Source: an uncultured SAR116 cluster alpha proteobacterium (lineage in GTDB: Bacteria > Pseudomonadota > Alphaproteobacteria > Puniceispirillales > Puniceispirillaceae). From it: a stretch of DNA of 40,512 nt. Made by a program: the position numbers and the translations under genes. Each line of letters starts with the position of its first letter. Within the stretch, counting starts at the first letter, position 1. The DNA lies in NCBI GenBank assembly GCA_902623185.1, contig CACNSW010000015.1, forward strand, positions 1-40,512, in the 5' to 3' direction. The notes under the pieces were generated by a model. That model was given only the letters and a program-made list of their open reading frames with translations. It made no database searches and was not told the DNA's origin. Positions 8,847 to 16,814 of this stretch are shown here, piece after piece.

Positions 8847-10070
8847 TTGATACCCAAAGAGTTGAATGAAAAATTAACAAAAGTCGGACGAGAAACTTCG
8901 GCCGGTGCTTTGCTGAGGCAGTATTGGCAACCTGCAGCGTTGTTAGATGAGCTTGAAGAAAAACTCATTTTACCAGTGAATTTGCTTGGCGAACGCCTCG
9001 CGTTAAGCAAAGACAATTCTGGCAATCATTTTTTGGCCACGAGAATTTCCTGTCCAGACGAGAGACCATCATTCCATCCAAACAATGTGAAGCTAGATCC
9101 AAAAGGCTCAAGCTATCCGGCTATCGAAAAGAATGGTGTAATATTTGCATTTTTGGGTGAAGGGGTTCCTCCACTATTTCCAAACTTTGACTGTTTCCGT
9201 GCCCCCAAAAGCCATTCTTTCGCTTTCAAGGGTTTTTGGGAATGTAATTGGCTTCAGGCATTAGAGGTTGGCATTGATCCAGCGCACGCAAGTTTTCTTC
9301 ATCGCTTCTTAAAAGATGAAGATCCAAAAGATAGTTATGGAAAGCAATTTAGGGATAGCACCTCGGGAACCCAAATACCCATGACTAAAATATTAAGAGA
9401 TTATCCGCGCCCTGCAATTTCTGTCGAAGAGACAGATTATGGATTGAAAATAATTGCACTACGGCATATGGCGGATAATCTGACACATGTTCGTATTACA
9501 AATTCGATTTTCCCTTCTGCAATTTGTATCCCAATGTCTAAAGAAATGACAATTACTCAATGGCATGTGCCGGTAGATGATGAGCATTGCTATTGGTACA
9601 CAATGTTTACCAGTTTCGACGAACCGATTGACCAAAAAAAGATGAGGTCACAACGCTTAGCGGAGCACACCTTGCCAGAATACTTGCCGGTCCGTAATAA
9701 ACAAAATAATTACAAGTATGATAGTGAAGAGCAAAAAAATCTTACATACACAGGTATGGGATTGGACATAAATGTCCATGATCAATGGGCTGTCGAGATG
9801 ATGGGAAAGGTTCAAGATAGAACAAAGGAACACCTTGGAAGGAGCGATGTAGCTATTGTGCGTTACCGAAGAATGCTGAGAAAAGCGATGGCGGCACTCG
9901 AATCTGGTAACATTCAAGAGCTTCCGATGCAGACATCCTCGACAGACAAAATTGCTGGGCCGTTATCAAATGATGCAATAGCGCCAACTGAGAATTGGAA
10001 GCATAAAAGTGAATCAGAAGATCAAAATCGTAGGTCCAGATGTCCGTGGGATGCTTTGGTAGAAATATGA
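8847..10070 (+). CDS. Rieske-type oxygenase catalytic subunit lacking the Rieske cluster
   Basis: The protein belongs to the phthalate-4,5-dioxygenase/LigX branch of ring-hydroxylating oxygenases. Its N-terminus (SAGALLRQYWQPAAL) and the segment CNWLQALEVGIDPAHASFLH are typical, with mononuclear iron ligands H147 and H152, bridging D144 and probable third ligand D312 in HDQWAVEMMG. Where the family carries C-x-H and C-x2-H fingers, this protein has a shortened stretch (about residues 52-95) with no such motif; only C69 occurs there. It starts at TTG, supported by GGAG at 8835-8838. Its stop overlaps the start of the glutamine-synthetase-like gene (ATGA). It presumably works as a heteromer with the Rieske protein encoded just upstream. 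Substrate unknown; no dedicated reductase gene is visible. Confidence 0.85.
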   Translation: MIPKELNEKLTKVGRETSAGALLRQYWQPAALLDELEEKLILPVNLLGERLALSKDNSGNHFLATRISCPDERPSFHPNNVKLDPKGSSYPAIEKNGVIFAFLGEGVPPLFPNFDCFRAPKSHSFAFKGFWECNWLQALEVGIDPAHASFLHRFLKDEDPKDSYGKQFRDSTSGTQIPMTKILRDYPRPAISVEETDYGLKIIALRHMADNLTHVRITNSIFPSAICIPMSKEMTITQWHVPVDDEHCYWYTMFTSFDEPIDQKKMRSQRLAEHTLPEYLPVRNKQNNYKYDSEEQKNLTYTGMGLDINVHDQWAVEMMGKVQDRTKEHLGRSDVAIVRYRRMLRKAMAALESGNIQELPMQTSSTDKIAGPLSNDAIAPTENWKHKSESEDQNRRSRCPWDALVEI

Positions 10071-11530
10071 GTGAAGCTATTGAAAACGCTGTAAATAATG
10101 GGAGGTTGCGGCGGTTAGGGATATGGGATGATGAAAAAGCTAAATTGGCGATAGCGTTTTTTGGCGATTTCGACAAAACCAAAGCTGAATTAGTTAGGCT
10201 TGTTTTTCCGGATCAACACGGGGTATTGAGAGGAAAAGCAGTTTTGGCAAATTGTTTTTTATCTATTTTGTCAAATGGCCTAGGTTTGCCATCAACACTT
10301 TTATTAAAAGACACCGCTCAAAAAACTGTTTTCCCAGTCTGGGCGCCGGACCAAGATTTTGTTGCAAATCAATTTTTTGGCGCCGCTGACATGATTGCAG
10401 TACCTGACTTCAGCGCCCTAGCGAAATTAGAAGGGTCGAAAGGCACCATAATGGTGTTGTGTGACTTGTATGACACCAGTGGGAATGAGGTTTCTTTTTC
10501 ATCCCGTCAAGTGCTGAAAGATGCAGTCAAGAAATTAAGTGACAGCGGTTATGAAATGATTGTGGGATTGGAGGTTGAATTCCAAATTTATGAAAAATTG
10601 GACTCTTCCCTCGGGCACAATCAAGTTTCCATGCCTCCTAAACCATTCGTTGTAAAGAATTTGACTCAAGGATGGCAATTTCTGTCTGATAACCGGTTTG
10701 GTGAGACTGAATTTATTTTGAATGAAATCAAAAATGCATGTGACTTCATGGATTTGGGACTTTGCACCATGGAAATAGAGATGGGGCCAAGTCAATTTGA
10801 ATTTACTTTTTCACCTTCCGCTCCAACAGTACAGGCAGACCGCTTTGTATTATTTAAAAACTTAGTGAAAGAAATTTGCGGCAAGCACAATCTACATGCA
10901 ACCTTTATGTCAAAACCTAATTTTCCAAACGCCGTTGCAAATGGTTGGCATATCCATCAGTCAATTATAGATACCAAAAGTCGGAAAAACGTTTTTACAC
11001 CATCCAGTGGACAAACCCTGACCCCACTCGCCGGCAATTGGATCGCAGGGCTTTTGCAACATGCGGGTCCCGCGTGTTTGCTCACAACTCCTACCGTCAA
11101 TGGTTATAAGAGATTCCAGCCATTCCAACTCGCTCCCAATAAAGTAAACTGGGGCTATGACAATCGAGGAGCCATGATTAGGGCTCTGGTTTATGAAGGC
11201 GAAGAGTCAAGTCGTGTTGAAAATAGAGTAGCAGAGTCTGCAGCAAATCCATACTTGGCTCTTGCTTCCCAAATTGCGTGCGGTTTGGATGGTTTTGTTC
11301 AAAAATTGTCTCCACCAAGCCTAACAACGGCACCGTATGAAAAGGCATCTAGTGATTTGCCGAGAAGTCTGATTGAAGCGACAGATGCATTTAAAAATAG
11401 TACGATGTTCCGGCAGTTTTTCGGCCACCTTTTTGTTGATTACATGGTGACACTCAAAAGTGCGGAATGGGAAAGATATTCGATGTGGGTTTCAGACTGG
11501 GAACAAATTGAGTATTTTAACAATTATTAG
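10067..11530 (+). CDS. Glutamine-synthetase-like amine:glutamate ligase
   Basis: The 487-residue protein has the glutamine synthetase fold motifs: DQHGVLRGKAVL in the N-terminal domain, GLEVEFQIY and MEIEMGPSQFEF (metal-binding glutamates), NGWHIHQS, NGYKRFQPF, WGYDNRGAMIRAL and ENRVAESAANPYLALASQIA. The motifs diverge from housekeeping GlnA, and linkage to a Rieske oxygenase recalls the AtdA1/TdnQ-type enzymes that make gamma-glutamylanilide in aniline degradation, and also IpuC/PuuA-type gamma-glutamyl amine ligases. It probably joins glutamate to an amine substrate using ATP. The ATG at 10067 overlaps the oxygenase stop; the longer reading from 10040 is less likely. The amine is not identifiable from sequence. 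Catalytic residues look conserved, so an active enzyme is expected. Confidence 0.85.
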   Translation: MSEAIENAVNNGRLRRLGIWDDEKAKLAIAFFGDFDKTKAELVRLVFPDQHGVLRGKAVLANCFLSILSNGLGLPSTLLLKDTAQKTVFPVWAPDQDFVANQFFGAADMIAVPDFSALAKLEGSKGTIMVLCDLYDTSGNEVSFSSRQVLKDAVKKLSDSGYEMIVGLEVEFQIYEKLDSSLGHNQVSMPPKPFVVKNLTQGWQFLSDNRFGETEFILNEIKNACDFMDLGLCTMEIEMGPSQFEFTFSPSAPTVQADRFVLFKNLVKEICGKHNLHATFMSKPNFPNAVANGWHIHQSIIDTKSRKNVFTPSSGQTLTPLAGNWIAGLLQHAGPACLLTTPTVNGYKRFQPFQLAPNKVNWGYDNRGAMIRALVYEGEESSRVENRVAESAANPYLALASQIACGLDGFVQKLSPPSLTTAPYEKASSDLPRSLIEATDAFKNSTMFRQFFGHLFVDYMVTLKSAEWERYSMWVSDWEQIEYFNNY

Positions 11531-11542
11531 ATTGAGAAATAA

Positions 11543-12226
11543 GTGGATGATGATTGTTCGTTTTTAGGCGTCTTCTTTGAGGATATAATCGAAGGCTATT
11601 TTCCACTTAGGGAATCACTGACACAGCTATTGATCAGGCAGAGTTTTGATTTTGCTTTTGTGAGCTTCATTTTTGCACCTACTTTTAAGAACAACCAAGT
11701 CAGAAAAAATTCTACCGTTTCATACCATGTAGAGACCATAAATAGTGGTATGCTAACTTATTTTACGGCACTTGCTGAATTGCGTAACACAGAGATAGAC
11801 GCCACGGGAGTAGCAAGTTGGTGTTGGAAAAAGAATTACCCAACTGGGGTTTATCATTTTTTAACGTCTGATCGGTTGGCTGAACCAGCTTTTGTAAGGG
11901 GCTTCGGATTAATACCAAAAAATGGTGATGAGACAGTTAGTTATAATCAAGAGAAGTCCTCAGGCTCAAATATAGCACTTAGGACCCCCTCTCTAAAACC
12001 GAGACCATTGAACTCAAGTCACAATCATTTGCGCCTAAATATCAAACATTCAGTTATAAACGGGAAAATTGTCAGGGGGGACATATTGCAAAATGGAAAT
12101 AATATCATCCTTGTACCAAAGCGTCTTGAAGACGAGGTCAATCAACAGAATTATGTTGTTAACTTTGAGAACGATAGTTCAAATCGAGCCAAGTTAAATA
12201 AAATCCTACAGGAAATTAAAATTTAA
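11543..12226 (+). CDS. Unrecognised 227-residue protein in the oxygenase operon
   Basis: No family was recognised. The frame opens with GTG 12 bases after the glutamine-synthetase-like stop and ends 38 bases before the hydratase/dehydrogenase gene, so it sits inside the operon. It has no signal peptide or clear membrane segment. The N-terminal 60 residues are hydrophobic and aromatic-rich (FLGVFFEDIIEGYFPLRES), and the C-terminal 90 are polar and Asn/Lys-rich. A segment with WCWKKNYPTGVYHFL stands out. In aniline-type clusters this position holds a glutamine amidotransferase-like protein, but no amidotransferase motif is visible here. It may be a fast-evolving accessory subunit. The weak ribosome-binding site leaves some doubt about the exact start. 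Confidence 0.65.
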   Translation: MDDDCSFLGVFFEDIIEGYFPLRESLTQLLIRQSFDFAFVSFIFAPTFKNNQVRKNSTVSYHVETINSGMLTYFTALAELRNTEIDATGVASWCWKKNYPTGVYHFLTSDRLAEPAFVRGFGLIPKNGDETVSYNQEKSSGSNIALRTPSLKPRPLNSSHNHLRLNIKHSVINGKIVRGDILQNGNNIILVPKRLEDEVNQQNYVVNFENDSSNRAKLNKILQEIKI

Positions 12227-12264
12227 TTTTTTGGAAATGTTATTAGCCATGAGGCGCATCAACT

Positions 12265-14358
12265 ATGAGTGTGAGTCATAAGATTTACGGAAGTTCTGGT
12301 GTAATTTGCATAAACCGACCTCGGGTGAACGCCATTGACAAAGTCGTACGCAGTGAAATCTGCAAGCAGATGATGGAATTATCAGCTAACCCGTTCATTG
12401 GTAGAATTTTTTTAACAGGTAGCAATAGCATTTTTTCGGCAGGTGCTGATACCAATGAATTTGACCTTCCTCAAACTTATCCCACACTTCCGGATGTAAT
12501 CCAGATAATCGAAAATACACGAGTTCCAGTTATTGCGGTAATTAATGGACCGTGTCTGGGAGGTGGTTTGGAACTGGCGTTAAGTTGTTCTGGGCGCATT
12601 GCAGATGAAAAAGCGACCATGGGTTTTCCAGAGGTTGTTCTAGGTGTTGTGCCCGGATCTGGAGGAACTCAGCGGTTGCCGCGGTTAATTGGAATTGAGC
12701 ACGCGTTTTCCATGATCCCAGATGGTAGAATAATCAATGCCGAAGAAGCACTTGAAATTGGGCTTATTGATAAGATTTGCGGCGACGCTTTGATTGGTGA
12801 CCGCTTGAGGGATCTAGAGGATTATGACGACCTTTCTTCCGGTATCTCACCCGATCCTATTGCCTTTTCAGAGGAGCACATAGAAAAACTTGTTAAGGCA
12901 GCAAGTGAGAAGGCAAACCGAAAATTTCGAGGTCAAAAAGCGCCTCATGTAGCGATTTCACTAATGGCACTAACAAATAAAACTTCAATGAAAAGTGGTT
13001 TAAAAGCCGAACGGGACGCGTTTCTTAACCTAAAAGTGTCGAATGAATGTAAAGCCTTAAGACACATCTTTTTTGCTGAACGTGCGAGTAGACGTCATTT
13101 AAACAACAAATATAAAAAGAAAAATAGCATTGAAGAAATAGTGGTGATTGGCGGCGGTACGATGGGTGTTTCAATTACTTATGGCGTTTCAAGACTTGGA
13201 AAAAAAATAACCCTTGTAGAGGAGAGTCCTAACGCGGTGGGTGAAGCCCTTGAACGCCTTAAGGTAATTTTTTCTGATGCCGTGGAACGTAGGTTACTTC
13301 AACGAGAAGAGGCGCTGAGCCAATTAGAGGGGATTAAAATCCAAGTTGGATACAGAGGACTTGAGCAAGCAAACCTGGCGATAGAAGCGGTTTATGAGGA
13401 TTTAAGAACAAAAGAAAAAGTATTGAAATCTATTGAAAGGGCTATGCCTGAAGCAACGATAGCCACTAACACCTCGTATTTGGATATAGATCAGTTAGCT
13501 AAATTCCTTTCTAATCCGTCTAGGTTTGTAGGGCTGCATTTCTTTGCACCCGCACATGTGATGAAACTCGTTGAAATTGTTAAAGGCCAGAATACAAGTC
13601 AATCCGCCGTTGCAACCGCTTATCAACTTGGAAAGTCTTTGAAAAAAATTCCCGTTTTATTAAATAGTTGTGAGGGGTTTGTTGGAAATCGGCTTTTGCG
13701 CCGAGTTAGAGAGGTCGCTGATTTCTTACTACTTGATGGCGCACAAATTGATCAAATCGATGAGGCAATGACAAATTTTGGATACGCAATGGGTATTTAT
13801 ATGACGCAAGATGTGTCCGGCCTTGATATAGCTTGGGCCGACAGAAAAAGAACTAGGGTCACCCGAGATCCAGATCGGCGTTATAGCCCAATTCAAGACA
13901 AAATGTGTGAGGCAGGATATTTGGGTAAAAAGTCTGGGTTGGGATGGTATCAATACGAGAACAATATTGCCTCCAATTTAAATCCGGCAGCTGTAGAACT
14001 GGTGTTGGCGGAATCTAAACTTAAAGGAATAAAGAGGAGAAAATTTTGTGAAAAAGAGATTTTGGACACGCTAATGGCTGCGCTGATAAATGAGGCCGCC
14101 AATATATTAGAAGAAGGGGTCGCCGAGGATGCTTCCGCTGTTGATTTAGTGCTGGTCCATGGATACGGTTTTCCTCGGCATCTTGGAGGCCCACTTTTTT
14201 ATGCAGACAAATTGGGCATCGAAAAGATTTATGATTATCTGAAAAGATTGGAAAAAGATGACCCGGTGGTCTGGGAGATATCTCCCAGAATCAAGAAAAT
14301 GTATGGTAATAAAAAAAGATTTCACGAAGTTGTCGAAACTGCGAATAAGGAACAATAG
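12265..14358 (+). CDS. Enoyl-CoA hydratase/3-hydroxyacyl-CoA dehydrogenase fusion (FadB-like order)
   Basis: This 697-residue bifunctional beta-oxidation enzyme has an N-terminal crotonase domain (SAGADTNEF; GPCLGGGLELALSC; FPEVVLGVVPGSGGTQRLPR, with both catalytic glutamates) followed by a 3-hydroxyacyl-CoA dehydrogenase domain. The latter shows the NAD fold VIGGGTMGVSITYGVSRLG and the catalytic His segment GLHFFAPAHVMKLVE, then a C-terminal helical domain. In this cluster it would hydrate and oxidise dehydroadipyl-CoA toward 3-oxoadipyl-CoA, the final stage of the Box route; the thiolase is not visible. A GAGG lies about 11 bases before the start. It is the last large gene of the AT-rich island. 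Confidence 0.9.
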   Translation: MSVSHKIYGSSGVICINRPRVNAIDKVVRSEICKQMMELSANPFIGRIFLTGSNSIFSAGADTNEFDLPQTYPTLPDVIQIIENTRVPVIAVINGPCLGGGLELALSCSGRIADEKATMGFPEVVLGVVPGSGGTQRLPRLIGIEHAFSMIPDGRIINAEEALEIGLIDKICGDALIGDRLRDLEDYDDLSSGISPDPIAFSEEHIEKLVKAASEKANRKFRGQKAPHVAISLMALTNKTSMKSGLKAERDAFLNLKVSNECKALRHIFFAERASRRHLNNKYKKKNSIEEIVVIGGGTMGVSITYGVSRLGKKITLVEESPNAVGEALERLKVIFSDAVERRLLQREEALSQLEGIKIQVGYRGLEQANLAIEAVYEDLRTKEKVLKSIERAMPEATIATNTSYLDIDQLAKFLSNPSRFVGLHFFAPAHVMKLVEIVKGQNTSQSAVATAYQLGKSLKKIPVLLNSCEGFVGNRLLRRVREVADFLLLDGAQIDQIDEAMTNFGYAMGIYMTQDVSGLDIAWADRKRTRVTRDPDRRYSPIQDKMCEAGYLGKKSGLGWYQYENNIASNLNPAAVELVLAESKLKGIKRRKFCEKEILDTLMAALINEAANILEEGVAEDASAVDLVLVHGYGFPRHLGGPLFYADKLGIEKIYDYLKRLEKDDPVVWEISPRIKKMYGNKKRFHEVVETANKEQ

Positions 14359-14431
14359 TTTAGCGTTGAATTGCGTGATTTTTTAAAGTGAGAAATTTTT
14401 CATACTTTCGGCTAAAACAACACTGAAGTAA

Positions 14432-14668
14432 TTGGCAAATATTGAGATAAATCCTGAAAACCCTGAAGCCCTAATCACCATTATTATTGCCGGAGTCGGC
14501 TATGGTATTTATATCGGTGGCGAGGCGTTGCAGAAACGGCGGCTATCCAAGCTGGATCATTTTCATGCGCTAAAGATTATAATATTGCTTGCCAGATATG
14601 GTGGTGGGGTTTTGATGATCCTACCTGTGATGCTGTATGTTTTTTCTTGGGCGGCAAGCAAACTTTAG
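14432..14668 (+). CDS. Small two-segment membrane protein
   Basis: A 78-residue frame begins at TTG and encodes two probable membrane segments (about residues 13-30, ALITIIIAGVGYGIYIGG, and 46-73, with LARYGGGVLMILPVML) separated by a charged loop (EALQKRRLSKLD). It ends overlapping the last four bases of the convergent exporter gene. No family was recognised. The TTG start lacks a strong ribosome-binding site, so the start is uncertain, although the hydrophobic pattern argues for a real protein. It marks the point where base composition shifts from AT-rich to more GC-rich DNA. Confidence 0.5.
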   Translation: MANIEINPENPEALITIIIAGVGYGIYIGGEALQKRRLSKLDHFHALKIIILLARYGGGVLMILPVMLYVFSWAASKL

Positions 14669-15561
14669 AATTTTTCTTGGTTGCGGGGTGAGACCAAAGC
14701 CAGGCCAATCATCATCAGCACCAGCGAGGCCCAAACCCAGGCAGAATGCACCTCTCCAAAGATTGCAATCCCCCATATCACACCGGAAATCGTAACGAGA
14801 TAACCAACCTGACTGGCAAACACAGGCCCAGAATTTTTGACTGTCAAAACATAAAGAGTATAGGCGATGGCAGTTATGCTACCAAGGCCGATCACTGACC
14901 ACTCCAACGTGGAAAAAGGCAAAACTGGCAGAAACATCTGATCAAACGCCAGAGCCAACGGTCCGAGCAGCACTATCGCCATTAAATTCATGCCACAGGC
15001 AATCCGGATAGGCCCAATATCGCTGATAGTCCGACGGGCCAGATATATGTTCTCGGCGGCATAGCATAATGAACTTAAACAAGCCAGGAGCACCCAAGGT
15101 GTTGCGTTCACATCTGGCAGGCTATTGGTTGGCAGGACAAGAAGTAGAATGGCTACGGTACCAGAGAATACACCGCCAATGCGTAGCATGGAGAACGACT
15201 CAATCCGTAGGCTAAGTGCCATACAATAGGTCAATATTGGTACCAGAGTGACTGTGATAGCAAGAACACCGGATTGCACACGGGACGCAGCAATATAGAA
15301 GGCCACGCTTGGTAGTGCTACTCCTAGAAGCGCGATGATAATGAACGGAGTGATATGGTGGGAGTGTAGGGTAAAGTGGCGACCGCGCAGACTTGTGAAT
15401 GATAGAAGAATGGCGCTTGAGACGATCGTCTGCCAAAAAGCGATTCCGATCGGTGTACCTCCGTTTTCAACTGCCAGTTTGGTAAAGGTAAAGGACAGGC
15501 CCCACAACACGCCCATTAAAGCCAAGCCAAGCCAAGGCATTACACGTGAAAGTAAGTTCAC
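14665..15561 (-). CDS. DMT superfamily (EamA) transporter
   Basis: The 298-residue integral membrane protein has about ten hydrophobic segments in two EamA repeats, beginning PWLGLALMGVLWGLSFTFTK. Such proteins export or exchange small metabolites, including amino acids, across the inner membrane. The GTG at 15561 is chosen because GGAG lies 5 bases before it and its GTGA overlaps the stop of the upstream racemase-like gene, indicating coupling; a longer reading from 15630 would overlap that gene by about 70 bases. The pairing suggests both act on the same small acid or its derivative, but the substrate is unknown. Confidence 0.88.
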   Translation of the reverse strand: MNLLSRVMPWLGLALMGVLWGLSFTFTKLAVENGGTPIGIAFWQTIVSSAILLSFTSLRGRHFTLHSHHITPFIIIALLGVALPSVAFYIAASRVQSGVLAITVTLVPILTYCMALSLRIESFSMLRIGGVFSGTVAILLLVLPTNSLPDVNATPWVLLACLSSLCYAAENIYLARRTISDIGPIRIACGMNLMAIVLLGPLALAFDQMFLPVLPFSTLEWSVIGLGSITAIAYTLYVLTVKNSGPVFASQVGYLVTISGVIWGIAIFGEVHSAWVWASLVLMMIGLALVSPRNQEKF

Positions 15562-16349
15562 CGGGTCTCCGCGGCTTTCGCAGCCGACAATTCGTTGGGT
15601 ATTAAATAAGATGTGAGTTGTCCAAGACATCCCTCAACCAGCGAAAGGTTGGCAGCGAGGGAAAGAGCGGCATAGAGTGCCGTATCGGCGCCAAGCACGG
15701 GCATACCAACGGTGGTCTCGAGCTCAAGTGTCAGGTTCAATGTGCGGGCACCCATGCCGGTAACGACGATTGCGTCGCTGTCTGGCGCACTTGCTGCGAT
15801 GCCAAGAACAGCCTCTTTGATCAGTTTGGGAGAGGGATTGCGTAAAGCGACTGGTAGCGATGCTGGACCAACAATCCCTGCATCCCGAAAATTTTGCGCA
15901 ACTGTAACATCAAAACCAGTGTTGAAAACATAGTGGTGCCAGGCGTTTTTCCAGTCAGCCGGATGATATGTACAAGCAAGTGCTGGCCGCCGCGCCCCTA
16001 GCAATCCCAACATGTCAATGATGGCCGTACCAGTCATGATTAAAGGCACGCCAGCTTTGGCGGCGATGCGGCGTGCGCGTAGTCGGGCAGCATTGGTGTT
16101 TGGTTGGCCCGCCCATCCAAGAGATGTGCCAACACAGGCAACTATATCGCACCCGTTTTGGGCAAGTCGTGCTGCCGCCTCCATCAAAGCGCCGTCAGAA
16201 CTTGCCATCCCGTCCAACGTGTAGTTGGCAACGCTCTCAGCGAGCATCACGCTTTGCACCTCTATTTTATCATGTGAGATGTCTGAGAGTTCCTGGGCGG
16301 TGGGATCATCCCATCCGGGAAGCGAGATTAGCCCTATCGTTTTAGTCAT
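15558..16349 (-). CDS. Arylmalonate decarboxylase/Asp-Glu racemase superfamily protein lacking both cysteines
   Basis: The 263-residue protein has the two-lobed fold of the Asp/Glu/hydantoin racemase, maleate isomerase and arylmalonate decarboxylase group. The first active-site loop reads VACVGTSLGW, with G74 where racemases have Cys, as in arylmalonate decarboxylase (recalled G74). The second loop reads VVTGMGARTL, with G198 where both racemases and the decarboxylase have Cys. C72 is close to the first site but off register. The enzyme therefore may not use the known cysteine chemistry. The start is the ATG at 16349, after GGCGAG; the in-frame extension to 16451 looks non-coding. It is coupled to the downstream exporter gene by a GTGA overlap. 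Alignment was by eye, so the function remains open. Confidence 0.8.
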   Translation of the reverse strand: MTKTIGLISLPGWDDPTAQELSDISHDKIEVQSVMLAESVANYTLDGMASSDGALMEAAARLAQNGCDIVACVGTSLGWAGQPNTNAARLRARRIAAKAGVPLIMTGTAIIDMLGLLGARRPALACTYHPADWKNAWHHYVFNTGFDVTVAQNFRDAGIVGPASLPVALRNPSPKLIKEAVLGIAASAPDSDAIVVTGMGARTLNLTLELETTVGMPVLGADTALYAALSLAANLSLVEGCLGQLTSYLIPNELSAAKAAETR

Positions 16350-16500
16350 TTTGTCTAGCTCGCCGGCGTGTATATTTCTGTGTAAGAAGATGATTCCCTT
16401 AATGCTACATCTTGTAATTATTGTGTCACCATTTATTTTCCATAACATCAATGGAAACTAAAAAATTCTCTTTTTTGTTTTCAGAGGGCCAGAGGTGGTG

Positions 16501-16724
16501 ATGAATGAAACCCATTTTCGTGCCAGAATTGAAGCGGAACAAAATGAGTTGAGGATACTAAGTAAAACTGGAAGGGAGTCTCGCGCATCGTTCTGCTGGC
16601 TGCGGCGCTACCCCGAATTGATGTGGGTGAATTTGGCTTCTGTTTTACCTGTGGTGAGAAAATTTCTGTGATACGTCTGGAAGTTGAATTTACTATTACC
16701 TTGTGTATTGATTGTAAATATTAA
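16501..16724 (+). pseudogene. Decayed TraR/DksA-type zinc-finger gene
   Basis: The 5' part, from ATG at 16501 (preceded by AGAGG), reads MNETHFRARIEAEQNELRIL, matching the N-terminal helix of small TraR/DksA-family proteins. The 3' part, in another frame and ending with TAA at 16722-16724, reads DVGEFGFCFTCGEKISVIRL and then FTITLCIDCKY, the conserved C-x2-C...C-x2-C zinc finger and C-terminus. The middle third (coiled-coil region) is missing and the two parts are in different frames, so a deletion with frameshift has inactivated the gene. Read in the first frame it would give only about 56 residues ending at 16671. Intact relatives are about 100 residues. Confidence 0.72.
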
Positions 16725-16814
16725 TTGGATGTCGAATGGATCGTTTTATTTTCCTAATATCGCAATTAAGCGCAATTCAGTGGCTGTAAAATATTATTTT
16801 GAAGGCTGTATTAT

